The position numbers and the translations under genes were made by a program. Below the pieces are notes generated by a model, which did no database searches, was not told the DNA's origin, and saw only the letters and a program-made list of their open reading frames with translations. A DNA stretch of 45,519 nt from Pseudomonadota bacterium. GTDB lineage: Bacteria; Pseudomonadota; Alphaproteobacteria; Caulobacterales; Caulobacteraceae. The stretch is from assembly GCA_963205005.1 (NCBI GenBank), contig CAUJHW010000066.1:1-45519 (forward strand), written 5' to 3'. Below, in pieces: positions 1 to 8,611 of this stretch; position 1 is the first letter of the stretch, and the number at the start of each line of letters is the position of its first letter.

Positions 1-510
1 CGCCAGGAACGCCAGGAAGCTGAGGATCAGGCCGCCCAGCAGGATGCGGTAGGCGAAGCCCAGGTAGCGGTACTTCTTGGCCGCGAGCACCTTGCCGTTC
101 TGGTAGATGTCGTGGGCGAAGGCCTCGTAGATGGTCTTGGAATCCCCGATCACCGCCAGCAGGCGGTCGACGTACTCGGCTTCCGGAATCTGGGTGAACG
201 AGCCGAAGAACAGGATGTTGGCGGGGCCATTCGGCAGCGGCGGGGTCTTTACCGAGGGCAGCACCGCCATCACCGCCAGGAAAGCGGCGATGAAGGCCGA
301 GCCGCCGAGGATCAGGATCGGCGCGGGGTTCTCGACGTTGTGGATCTGGCTGACCGTCACCGTGAAGATCACGAAGGTGGCGGCAAGCAGCATGCTGGCC
401 TTCTGGTCGGCCATCTGGCTCAGCTGGTACTGGATCTGCTGGGCGGTGCGCATGAGGTACACGCCCTCGGATGCGAACTTCTGGCCCGGCCCCGGCAACT
501 CTTCGATCAT
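1..510 (-). CDS. PycTM-like (DUF5706) membrane protein, 3' end outside window
   Basis: Reading on the minus strand from ATG at 510, the frame stays open to base 1, so at least 170 residues are present and the C-terminus is missing. A purine-rich GGGGCGGGGA lies directly before the ATG. The N-terminal helix ends in the motif MADQKAS (residues 33-39), followed by a membrane segment at about 39-56, a second at about 63-85, a cytoplasmic stretch with KKYRYLG near 140-147, and a third segment starting near 150. This is the layout of the PycTM/DUF5706 family, whose members include effectors of Pycsar antiphage systems that damage the membrane on binding a cyclic pyrimidine nucleotide. Many chromosomal DUF5706 proteins have no known defence role. 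A cyclase partner is not visible; it would have to lie left of base 1. Family call fairly sure, defence role unproven. Confidence 0.7.
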   Translation of the reverse strand, partial: MIEELPGPGQKFASEGVYLMRTAQQIQYQLSQMADQKASMLLAATFVIFTVTVSQIHNVENPAPILILGGSAFIAAFLAVMAVLPSVKTPPLPNGPANILFFGSFTQIPEAEYVDRLLAVIGDSKTIYEAFAHDIYQNGKVLAAKKYRYLGFAYRILLGGLILSFLAFLA

Positions 511-563
511 TCCCCGCCCCACAGGTTCTGTGACGCTACTGTGACGGCGTCGGAGCCCGGACG

Positions 564-1163
564 CTAGGGCTTGAAACGGCCTTCGAAGGCGAAGGCGCTC
601 ACCGGGTTGCGGGGGCTGGGGACTTCCCGGGCGCGGAACACCTCTTCCAGCGTCGCGGGATCGGCCTGGCGGCCCACGGCAATGGCGGCCTCGATACGAT
701 AGTCGGCCTCGGCCAGCTCCAGCACCTCATAGGACCGGGCGACATCGAAGCCCGCCATGCCATGCGTCGCCCAGCCCGAGCGGCTGGCCTGCAGGGCCAG
801 GTAGGCCCAGGCGGCCCCGGCGTCGAAGGCGTGGCTGTAGATCGGCGCCGGCGGCTGGCCCTCGGCGCGGCGGAAACGGTCTGAGATGATGAAGGCCAGC
901 ACCGAGGCGTTCTTCGCCCACATCTGGTTGAAGGGAACCAGCAGGTCGAGCAGACGGTCGAAATCAGGCGTCCCACGGTGGGCGTAGACGAAGCGCCAGG
1001 GCTGGGCGTTGAAGGCCGAGGGCGCCCAGCGGGCCGCCTCCAGCAGGCGCATCAGCTCGTCCTGCGGCATCGCCTCGCCAGTGAAGGCCCGCGGCGACCA
1101 GCGCTCAAGGAACATGGGATCGGCGCCGTGGTCGGCGGTCCGGGTATTGGCGGTGGCAGTCAA
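564..1163 (-). CDS. nitroreductase-family flavoprotein, last gene of rut unit (TTG start)
   Basis: A 199-residue FMN nitroreductase-fold protein. Visible hallmarks are the N-terminal FLERWSPRAFTG block and WAPSAFNAQPWRF, which together form the FMN and phosphate site, and a C-terminal AIAVGR strand. The TTG at 1163 is chosen because it follows a GGAAAG sequence within the end of rutC and restores the TADHGADPMFLERW lead-in typical of the family; starting at the internal ATG (1115) would delete it. It lies directly behind rutC on the same strand. In enteric rut operons a nitroreductase-like enzyme, RutE, reduces malonic semialdehyde to 3-hydroxypropionate. This protein is in the same position but is not close in sequence to RutE, so the same role is an inference from context. 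A general NAD(P)H nitro- or quinone reductase is the alternative. Confidence 0.8.
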   Translation of the reverse strand: MTATANTRTADHGADPMFLERWSPRAFTGEAMPQDELMRLLEAARWAPSAFNAQPWRFVYAHRGTPDFDRLLDLLVPFNQMWAKNASVLAFIISDRFRRAEGQPPAPIYSHAFDAGAAWAYLALQASRSGWATHGMAGFDVARSYEVLELAEADYRIEAAIAVGRQADPATLEEVFRAREVPSPRNPVSAFAFEGRFKP

Positions 1164-1165
1164 GG

Positions 1166-1555
1166 TCAGCGCTTTCCGATGTGGGCGATGGAGGCGATCT
1201 CGACCAGGAAGTCGGGTCGCACGAGGCCGCACTGGATACAGAATCGCGCCGGCTTGTCGCCCGGGAAGTACTCCGCGTAGACCGCATTGAGCGCGGCGTA
1301 GTCGCCCCAGTCCTTGAGGAAGATGTGATTCATCGTCACGTCGTCCATGGTCCCGCCGGCGGTCTCGATCACCGACTTGATGGTCTCCAGGATCTGCCGG
1401 GTCTGGCCCGCCGCGTCGCCCACGTGGGCGACGTTGTTGTCCTTGTCGAAGGCCAGCGTGCCGGAGACGTAGACCACGCCGTCGGCCAGCGTGCCGGGCG
1501 AGAACGGGGCGATGGGCGTCTGGGTCCCGGGCGGCAGGACGACGGTCTTTGGCAT
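1166..1555 (-). CDS. rutC: RutC/RidA-family 3-aminoacrylate deaminase
   Basis: A 129-residue protein of the YjgF/RidA/UK114 trimer fold, starting [21 protein letters not shown]. It has the typical substrate-pocket elements: [14 protein letters not shown], the [17 protein letters not shown] helix, and a C-terminal [14 protein letters not shown] with the expected FLVEI strand. RidA proteins deaminate reactive enamines; RutC is proposed to turn 3-aminoacrylate into malonic semialdehyde after ring opening of uracil. The gene sits 13 bases after rutB and just before the nitroreductase, so co-transcription is very likely. RutD, the hydrolase usually assisting this step, is absent here. The assignment as RutC rather than a general RidA rests on the operon. 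Confidence 0.88.
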   Translation of the reverse strand: MPKTVVLPPGTQTPIAPFSPGTLADGVVYVSGTLAFDKDNNVAHVGDAAGQTRQILETIKSVIETAGGTMDDVTMNHIFLKDWGDYAALNAVYAEYFPGDKPARFCIQCGLVRPDFLVEIASIAHIGKR

Positions 1556-1568
1556 GCTTGGGTTTCCT

Positions 1569-2277
1569 CTAGGATCCGGGCGGGGCCTGGCCGATGGCCC
1601 CGCAGAAGTCGGCGGTGTTCGACACCCAGCCGAAGAATTTCTCGATGTTGTAGACCGAGGCTTCCTGCAGGAAAGCCGGGCCGGCCTGGTGAGTGGCGTC
1701 CTCCAGCAGGACGCCGAAGTACTCCAGGAAGAAGCCGTCGCGGAGCGTGCTCTCCACGCAGACGTTGGTGGCGATGCCGCAGAAGGCCAGGTTCCGGATG
1801 CCGCGCGCGCGCAGCACCGAGTCCAGGCTGGTGTTGTAGAAGGCCGAGTAGCGGGGCTTCTCGATGACGATGTCGCCGGGCTGCGGCTGGAGGCGGTCGA
1901 CCAGGGCATAGTCCCAGGTCCCCTTGGCCAGCAGGGTCCCCTGCAGCTCAGGTTTCTCGCGCATGGTCTTGAGTGCGTTGGATTTCCACCAGTTGGGCGA
2001 GCCGGGGCCGCCGGCCTCCACATAGTCGGGGTCCCAGCCGTTCTGGAAGAAGACAACCTGTACGCCGGCCCGGCGCGCGGCCTCCACGGCCAGGGCGATG
2101 CGCTCGATGACGCCCGCCGCGCCGGCGATGTCGAAGCCGGCGAGATCGAGGTAGCCGCCCTCGGTGGCATAGGCGTTCTGCATGTCGACGACGATCAGCG
2201 CGGTCTCGTGCGGATTGATCGGCAGGTTCTCCGGCCGCGCCGGCAGGGTGACCGCGCCCTCGCGCGGGACGGTGGGC

Positions 2278-2291
<14 letters not shown>
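1569..2291 (-). CDS. rutB: ureidoacrylate amidohydrolase RutB (isochorismatase fold)
   Basis: A 240-residue cysteine hydrolase of the isochorismatase-like family. The catalytic triad is visible as Asp36 (VVDMQ), Lys145 (IEKPRYSAF) and Cys178 (ATNVCVEST). The residues [20 protein letters not shown] and the [11 protein letters not shown] segment fit RutB, which hydrolyses (Z)-ureidoacrylate peracid or ureidoacrylate to carbamate and aminoacrylate. The start overlaps the 3' end of rutA by 14 bases, consistent with translational coupling, and rutC follows after 13 bases. Cytoplasmic. The RutA-RutB-RutC order matches known rut operons, which makes this call firm. Confidence 0.92.
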
Positions 2292-3357
<1,066 letters not shown>

Positions 3358-3452
3358 GGGACGCCCTTCAATGCCAGTCGGGCAGTTGAGGCCGGACGCC
3401 TGCGCCGCGCAAGCCCGGGACGGCGACCGTTCGCCGCCTTGTGCAGGGGCGC

Positions 3453-4256
3453 CTACGACAGGCCCATCGGGCTGGCCTGAGCGGACTCATCCAGTTCCTC
3501 ATGCGCGCTCAGGCCGCCTTCCGCCAGGCAATCCCAGACCGCCTCGGGCGTCTCGGCGAAGCGGAACAGGGCCAGGTCGGCCTCGGCGATCATGCCCGCC
3601 TGCAGCAGGGCCTCGAAGTTGATGACACCGCGCCAGTAGCCCTCGTCGAACAGCACGATGGGGATCGGCGGCGACTTGTCGGTCTGGCGCAGGGTCAGCA
3701 CCTCGAACAGCTCGTCCAGCGTTCCGAAGCCGCCGGGGAACACCACCAGGGCGTTGGCGCGCATGGCCAGGTGCATCTTGCGCATGGCGAAGTAGTGGAA
3801 CCGGAAGGTCAGCTCCGGGGTCGACCAGGCGTTGGGTGTCTGTTCGTGCGGCAGGGTGATGTTGAGGCCTATGGACGGCGCGCCGACGTCGGCGGCGCCC
3901 CGGTTGGCCGCCTCCATGATCCCCGGCCCGCCGCCCGTGCAGATGACGTTGTGGCGCTCCCTGCGGGCCGAGAGATAGGCCCCGCCCCGCTTCGAGGCGA
4001 TGGCGGCGAATTCGCGGGCGGCGGCGTACCAGCGGGGGTGCGGCTCGGGACCGTCCTCGCGGATGCGGGCGCTGCCGAACACCACGATGGTGGAGCGGAC
4101 GCCCCAGGTGCGCAGCGCCTCGTCGGCCTTGGCGAACTCCAGCAGGAAGCGCACCCCCCGCATGGAGGGGCCCATGATGAAGTCCTGGTCCAGCGACGCC
4201 AGCCGGTAGGTGGGCGAGGTGAACTGGGGGGTCTGGTGCGGATCGGGATCGGACAT
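3453..4256 (-). CDS. LOG-family (TIGR00730) Rossmann-fold protein
   Basis: A 267-residue protein with both signature motifs of the LOG/TIGR00730 family: [14 protein letters not shown] near residue 103 and [15 protein letters not shown] near residue 174. The family binds nucleotides; characterised members are cytokinin riboside 5'-monophosphate phosphoribohydrolases or general nucleotide 5'-monophosphate nucleosidases. Older annotations call it lysine decarboxylase, which is wrong. It has a 50-residue N-terminal extension, as in the larger bacterial subgroup. It lies upstream of rutA on the same strand; a nucleoside-monophosphate nucleosidase could release pyrimidine bases for Rut, but that link is only an inference from proximity. 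Confidence 0.85.
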   Translation of the reverse strand: MSDPDPHQTPQFTSPTYRLASLDQDFIMGPSMRGVRFLLEFAKADEALRTWGVRSTIVVFGSARIREDGPEPHPRWYAAAREFAAIASKRGGAYLSARRERHNVICTGGGPGIMEAANRGAADVGAPSIGLNITLPHEQTPNAWSTPELTFRFHYFAMRKMHLAMRANALVVFPGGFGTLDELFEVLTLRQTDKSPPIPIVLFDEGYWRGVINFEALLQAGMIAEADLALFRFAETPEAVWDCLAEGGLSAHEELDESAQASPMGLS

Positions 4257-4302
4257 GACGCCGAGACTAGGCCGGTTCGGGGCCCTGCGTCAGCGGGGGC
4301 TG

Positions 4303-5613
4303 TCAGGCCTTGCCCAGCGCCTCCGTGATCACCCTGGCGAAGGCGTCCACCACCGGGGGGATCAGTGCGGGCGACACGCAGCGCAGATCATCGGCGCGGG
4401 CGTGGTGGAACCGGTGGCTGCCGAAGATGCCGATCGCCGAGCCATAGCCGGCCCGCAGGATGTTACCCAGTTCGCCGGCCGCCCTCGCCGGGTCGGCGGG
4501 ATAGACCTGCTCCAGGCCGGGCAGCCCGGCGAAGGCGGCCTTTGCACCGGCCTCCAGAGCCGGGCTGGCCAGAAGAAATCGCTGGGGATCGGCGCTGGGC
4601 AGCGGCCCAAGCTGGCCGACGCCGCGCTCATGCCAGTCGCGGGCGGCGACGTTGGCGCCCAGGTGGACCCAGAGCGCGGTGCGGTCGGGCTTCGGCGCCA
4701 GGTGCTGGATGAAGTGCTCGCCGCCGCCGTTCTCGTACTCGTGGCCACTGGTGGCGATCAGGGCCAGGTTGACGGGCAGCTTCGCCCGCGCCGCCCATTC
4801 CACCAGCATCAGGAACACCGCCATGCCGGACCCGCGCTCGCCCGCGCAGCCGAACCAGCCCGACCGCGGCGTCGAGATCACCAGCGACCGGGCCGCACCA
4901 CGATCCAGGACGCCGGTGACATTGAAGGCAGGACGCCGGAAGGCGCGGCCGGCCATGCGCAGGGTCACGGTCTCACCCTTGGCCGCCGCCGCCAGGAATG
5001 GTTCGGCGTCCTTCGGCGCCAGCACCGCCACGGGCCGGTCGAACAGCGCCCGGTCGATAGGCGCGTTCAGCGCCAGGGCCTCGCCGGTCGGTCCGGTGGT
5101 GACGATCACCGCGGCCGAGGCGCCGGCGGCGAAGGCGGCGGAAACCTGCTTCTCGACGAACCCGACCACCGTGGACCAGCGGGCGTGGGGCAGGACGATC
5201 AGGGCGATACCCGGCCCGCCGCGCCCCGGGCCCGCGAGGTGGATCGGGGCGGTCAGGCCCTGCGGCGGGGTCGGGATGACGGTCGCCTGGGGAATCAGCG
5301 TGGCCGTGGCCGCGCCAGCGGTCAGGGTCGCATCGCCTTCATAGGCCGGCGCGTCGAAGGCCTGCCGCTGGAGCCTGAAGCCCATGGCCGAGAGTTCGCC
5401 CTCCAGCCAGGCCCCGCTGGCGATGTCGCCGGGGCCGCCCGAGGCCTTGTCGCCAAACCCCTGATAGCGCTCGAGAATGCGCCGGGCTTCCGCCTCGGCG
5501 GCGGCGCCGGTGACGGTCGGGGCGGCAGCGATCGCCGGGGTTGCGGCGAGCAGGGTGGCCCCCGCGCCAAGCACAGCGCGGCGGGAGGCGGACGGCGGGA
5601 CGGTCGGTTCCAT
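4303..5613 (-). CDS. TAT-exported PA/M28-like protein with altered metal ligands
   Basis: A 436-residue protein with a twin-arginine signal (SRRAVLGAG, residues 10-18, hydrophobic stretch to about 30). A PA-like insert spans about 90-220. An M28 aminopeptidase-like core begins at FNVTGVLDRG (230-239) and includes GSGMAVFLMLVEWA and ATSGHEYENGGGEHF (287-301). In typical M28 enzymes the first strand ends in a metal-binding H-x-D and the next loop has DN before G-S-G; here the same places read STPRSGWFG and GERGSGMA, so the usual His and Asp ligands look substituted. A pseudo-enzyme or a different metal site is possible. It is divergent from the TAT protein at 5722. The fold call is from motif spacing; the substrate is unknown. 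Confidence 0.65.
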   Translation of the reverse strand: MEPTVPPSASRRAVLGAGATLLAATPAIAAAPTVTGAAAEAEARRILERYQGFGDKASGGPGDIASGAWLEGELSAMGFRLQRQAFDAPAYEGDATLTAGAATATLIPQATVIPTPPQGLTAPIHLAGPGRGGPGIALIVLPHARWSTVVGFVEKQVSAAFAAGASAAVIVTTGPTGEALALNAPIDRALFDRPVAVLAPKDAEPFLAAAAKGETVTLRMAGRAFRRPAFNVTGVLDRGAARSLVISTPRSGWFGCAGERGSGMAVFLMLVEWAARAKLPVNLALIATSGHEYENGGGEHFIQHLAPKPDRTALWVHLGANVAARDWHERGVGQLGPLPSADPQRFLLASPALEAGAKAAFAGLPGLEQVYPADPARAAGELGNILRAGYGSAIGIFGSHRFHHARADDLRCVSPALIPPVVDAFARVITEALGKA

Positions 5614-5676
5614 TCGACAACGCTACTCCAGCCCCGGCGACGGCGCGACCGTCGGCCGTCATGTCCTGAGGGCTTG

Positions 5677-5693
5677 GCGTCATAGCTTGACGC
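5677..5693. promoter_or_regulatory. perfect 6-bp inverted repeat in divergent promoter region
   Basis: GCGTCA-TAGCT-TGACGC, a perfect dyad with a 5-base spacer, lies in the 108-base region between the divergent genes at 5613 (minus) and 5722 (plus). Its size and position fit an operator for a dimeric repressor or activator acting on both genes. No regulator gene is next to it, and a chance dyad is not excluded. Confidence 0.35.
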
Positions 5694-5721
5694 ACCGGGC
5701 GCGCGGGACGGAGGGTGGGGC

Positions 5722-6432
5722 ATGACAACGATCCCCCGCCGACGCTGGCTCCAGGGCGCCGGCGCCCTCGCCCTCTCGCCCACACTGGCCATGGCCGCGG
5801 AGACCGCGATGTACGACTACCTGTTCCTCGACCTCGACAACGCCAAGGACGGCGGCCCGCCCGCCAGGGCCTATGCGGCGGCGGTCCGCGCCAAGGCCGC
5901 CGGCGTTGCGGCGGCGGGCGGAGAGATCGTGGGCCTGTTCACCCCGCAGCTGGGCTGGGTCGCCCGGCAGGCCGCGCTTCTGGTGCGATGGGGGCCGGGC
6001 GCCAGGGGCCGCGACGCCCAGACCACCAGCCTGATGCGGGGCGACACGGTGCGGATCGGCCAGCGCGCCCGGCTGGAGGCCACCTCGCGCCCCTCGCCTA
6101 CGGACCGGCCGAAGCCCGGCGGCATCTATGTCCACCGCTGGTTCGCGGTCGAGGCCAAGAGCGTGCCCGAGTTCCTTGCCCTGTCCCAGGAGGGCTGGCG
6201 CGATTTCGAGACCCGCTTCGACACCAATATCTTCGGGCTGTTCACCGCCGACCGGTCGCCCAACGATCGCGGCGACGGCGTCACCCGGCTGCTGCTGATC
6301 ACCCGCTATGGCGACCATGGCGTGTGGGAAAAATCCCGCGACCCGTCGACCGCCGCCATGGCCGCCTTCGCGCGGCGCCAGCTGCTGACCCGCGACAGCT
6401 GGGCGGCCAGCACCCTTTATGTCCCGATCTGA
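5722..6432 (+). CDS. TAT-exported NIPSNAP-like (dimeric alpha/beta barrel) protein
   Basis: A 236-residue protein with a twin-arginine leader (PRRRWLQGAGALALSP, signal end near residue 26). The mature part begins TAMYDYLFLDLDNAK and contains GGIYVHRWFAVEAKSVPEFLALSQEGWRDFETRFDTNIFGLF, the strand-helix pattern of NIPSNAP/dimeric-barrel proteins. Such barrels bind small hydrophobic or redox ligands, but no catalytic residue stands out. A GGAGGGTGGGG purine run precedes the ATG. The beta-propeller gene starts 10 bases after the stop, so the two are probably co-transcribed. Function not known. Confidence 0.72.
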   Translation: MTTIPRRRWLQGAGALALSPTLAMAAETAMYDYLFLDLDNAKDGGPPARAYAAAVRAKAAGVAAAGGEIVGLFTPQLGWVARQAALLVRWGPGARGRDAQTTSLMRGDTVRIGQRARLEATSRPSPTDRPKPGGIYVHRWFAVEAKSVPEFLALSQEGWRDFETRFDTNIFGLFTADRSPNDRGDGVTRLLLITRYGDHGVWEKSRDPSTAAMAAFARRQLLTRDSWAASTLYVPI

Positions 6433-6442
6433 GGTTCCCGCC

Positions 6443-8008
6443 ATGCGCGCCGCCACCCTGTCGCTCGCCGCCCTGTTCGCCGCCGCGACGGCGCAGGCGC
6501 AGCCCCTCACCACGCTGGTCCCCGGATCGGCCTTTCACGGGGTCCATGGCGTCCGCTTCGCACCCAACGGCGAGCTCTATGCCGGCAGCGTGATCGGCCA
6601 GACGCTCTATGCCGTGAACCCTCAGACGGGCGCGGTGCGGGTCGTGGAAGGGCCGCCGCAGGGCATGGCCGACGACATCGCCTTCGGGGCCGGCGGTCAG
6701 GTGGTCTGGACCGCGATCTCGACCGGCACGGTCTATACCCGCCGGCCAGGCGGCGCGGTCGAGGTGCTGGCGAAGGATCTGCCTGGCGCCAACTCGGTGG
6801 CTTTCAGTCGCGACGGCAAGCGGCTGTTCCTGGGTCAGGTGTTCGCCGGCGACGGGGTGTGGGAGCTGGACCCGGCCGGGGTGAAGCCGCCGCGCAAGAT
6901 CGCCGGACCGGTGGGCGGGTTCAACAGCTTCACCGTGGGCCCGGACGGCGGCCTCTACGGCCCCCTGTGGTTCAAGGGCCAGATCGCCCGGATCGATCCG
7001 GAGACGGGCGCGGTCAGGGTGATCTCCGAGGGTCTGCAGACCCCCGCGGCCGCCAAGTTCAGCCCGAAGGACGAGCTCTACGCCATCGATACCAAGGTCG
7101 GTGTGCTCTACCGCGTCGATCTGAAGACCGGCGCCCGGACCCAGGTCGCCCAGCTCGGGACCTCGCTGGACAACATGGACTTCGGGCCGGATGGACGGCT
7201 GTACGTGTCCAACATGGCCGATAACGGCATCCAGGCGGTGGACGTCGCCACCGGCGCGGTGCGCCAGGTGGTGAAGCCCGGGCTGTCCAATCCCTTCGAC
7301 CTGGCGGTCTCCACGGCGGGCGGGAAGGATACCCTTTTCGTCGCCGACGGCTTCGCCTTCCGCAGCGTGGACGGGGCGACCGGCAAGGTCACCGACCTGG
7401 CGCGCGCCTATTCCGACGAGCTGAACAATCCGAACGCGGTGGGGGTCGAGGGCGACAGGGTGCTGCTGGTGGGCGGCGGCCGGATCGAGACCCGCGACCG
7501 GGCGAGCGGCCGGCGGCTGTCCGTGTCCGAGCCGTTCCGGGGACCGACCGACGTCATCGGCCTGCCGGGCGGCGACGTGCTGGTCAGCACGGCGGGCGGC
7601 GAGCTGATCCGGGCGGCCGGCGAGACGCGGTCCACGGTGGCGGCCGGGCTGAAGTTCCCCGTCAGCCTTGCCCTGACGGCGGATGGCGCGGTCCTGGTGG
7701 CCGAGCGCGACGGCGGACGTATCGCCCGGGTGGACCTGAAGACCGGCGCGGTCAGCGAGGCCGCCGGCGGATTCACGACGCCGCGGGCGGTGGCGGTGGG
7801 ACCGGGCGGCCGTATCGTGGTGCTGGACGCCGGGGCGCGGCAGGTGGTCGAGGTCGATGTGGCGCGCGGCGCCCGCACCGTCCTGGCACGCGACCTGCCG
7901 CTGGGCTACCTGCCCGGCGCGCCCTACGGCGGCATCGCGGTGGGCGGCAAGGGCGCCGTCTATTTTTCGGCCGACCGGACCAACGCGATCTACAGGATCA
8001 CGCGCTAG
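6443..8008 (+). CDS. exported SMP-30/NHL-like beta-propeller protein
   Basis: A 521-residue protein with a Sec signal (MRAATLSLAALFAAATAQAQ). The rest is built of repeated propeller strands such as VRFAPNGELYAGSV, YAVNPQTGAVRV, VDLKTGARTQV, FGPDGRLYVSN and AVGPGGRIVVLDAG, typical of SMP-30/gluconolactonase or NHL-type propellers. The length suggests more than one six-bladed unit or one large one. Members hydrolyse lactones or serve as binding scaffolds; no metal site can be assigned by eye. The ATG at 6443 is preferred over an upstream in-frame start at 6419 because it gives a clean signal peptide. It follows the NIPSNAP-like gene after 10 bases and is convergent with the gene ending at 8095. 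Confidence 0.78.
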   Translation: MRAATLSLAALFAAATAQAQPLTTLVPGSAFHGVHGVRFAPNGELYAGSVIGQTLYAVNPQTGAVRVVEGPPQGMADDIAFGAGGQVVWTAISTGTVYTRRPGGAVEVLAKDLPGANSVAFSRDGKRLFLGQVFAGDGVWELDPAGVKPPRKIAGPVGGFNSFTVGPDGGLYGPLWFKGQIARIDPETGAVRVISEGLQTPAAAKFSPKDELYAIDTKVGVLYRVDLKTGARTQVAQLGTSLDNMDFGPDGRLYVSNMADNGIQAVDVATGAVRQVVKPGLSNPFDLAVSTAGGKDTLFVADGFAFRSVDGATGKVTDLARAYSDELNNPNAVGVEGDRVLLVGGGRIETRDRASGRRLSVSEPFRGPTDVIGLPGGDVLVSTAGGELIRAAGETRSTVAAGLKFPVSLALTADGAVLVAERDGGRIARVDLKTGAVSEAAGGFTTPRAVAVGPGGRIVVLDAGARQVVEVDVARGARTVLARDLPLGYLPGAPYGGIAVGGKGAVYFSADRTNAIYRITR

Positions 8009-8016
8009 GGTCCGCA

Positions 8017-8028
8017 CTCAATACCGCA
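8017..8028 (+). repeat. 12-nt intergenic repeat CTCAATACCGCA, copy 1
   Basis: CTCAATACCGCA lies just after the propeller gene's stop, in the gap between convergent genes. An identical 12-mer occurs in the opposite orientation at 15616-15627, also between convergent genes. This may be part of a dispersed intergenic element. Confidence 0.4.
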
Positions 8029-8053
8029 CATCCCAGCCAGTGCCGGGATGTGC
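8026..8053. terminator. stem-loop between convergent genes
   Basis: GCACATCCC (8026-8034) and GGGATGTGC (8045-8053) form a perfect 9-bp stem with a 10-base loop, 17 bases after the stop of the propeller gene and 42 bases before the end of the opposing gene. The position fits a bidirectional terminator. No T-run follows, so it may instead be a repeat-type hairpin. Confidence 0.45.
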
Positions 8054-8094
8054 CGCAATTGTGGAATTCGCTCGCGCGGAATTGAGTCCGGGGC

Positions 8095-8586
8095 CTAGGG
8101 CGCGAAGCTCGATCGCCCCTGGATGCCCCAGCGGCCGTTCAGGCGGGTGACGATGTAGATGGAATCGAAGCCGCCGATCAGGCTGCCGTCCTTGCGGAAG
8201 CGCGAGAAGCGGGTGTCGATGTGCACCTTGTCGGCGCCGGCGTGGATCACGTCGCGACGCTCCCAGGCCGAGTGGTCCCACTCCGCCAGCGAGCCGCGCT
8301 CGAACATTTCCGGCTTGTGGTAGCCGGGATTGATGATCGTCACCGTGCTCGAGGCGAACCGCACGTGCGGGAAGTTGAACGTCGCCTCGTAGGCCGGAAG
8401 GTCGCGGGCGTTGAATGCCACCATGAAGGCGTCCAGCCGGTCCTGGGCGGCGGCGATCTCGGCAGCGAACTTCGCGTGGCGCGGCTGGACCGGCGGCGCC
8501 TTCACCGACTGACCCAGCGCCGGGCCGGCGCCGGCGCCCGCGAGCACCACGCCTGCGCCAAGGATGGCGTCTCGTCTGCTGACCAT
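8095..8586 (-). CDS. TAT-exported NTF2/SnoaL-like protein
   Basis: A 163-residue protein: twin-arginine leader SRRDAILGAGVVLAGAGAG, then an NTF2-like cone fold recognisable from the helix RLDAFMVAFNARDLPAYEATFNFPHVRF and C-terminal strands KVHIDTRFSRFRKDGSLIGGFDSIYIVTRLNGRWGIQGRSSF, as in DUF4440/SnoaL-like proteins. The ATG at 8586 begins exactly before the TAT motif, so upstream in-frame starts are rejected. It follows the sulfatase gene by 25 bases and is likely in its operon. The fold is used both by enzymes and by ligand-binding proteins; no catalytic residue is evident, and the function is unknown. Confidence 0.75.
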   Translation of the reverse strand: MVSRRDAILGAGVVLAGAGAGPALGQSVKAPPVQPRHAKFAAEIAAAQDRLDAFMVAFNARDLPAYEATFNFPHVRFASSTVTIINPGYHKPEMFERGSLAEWDHSAWERRDVIHAGADKVHIDTRFSRFRKDGSLIGGFDSIYIVTRLNGRWGIQGRSSFAP

Positions 8587-8611
8587 GTCTGTCTCCCTGG
8601 TGCGTCGCCGG

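Noticed and set aside
1..510. A complete Pycsar system
   Set aside because: Only an effector-like gene is visible and its partner, if any, lies outside the window; not claimed as a system.
6299..8017. Long minus-strand frame opposite the beta-propeller gene
   Set aside because: Rich in Arg/His/Gly/Pro with no domain; the plus strand has a signal peptide and propeller repeats.
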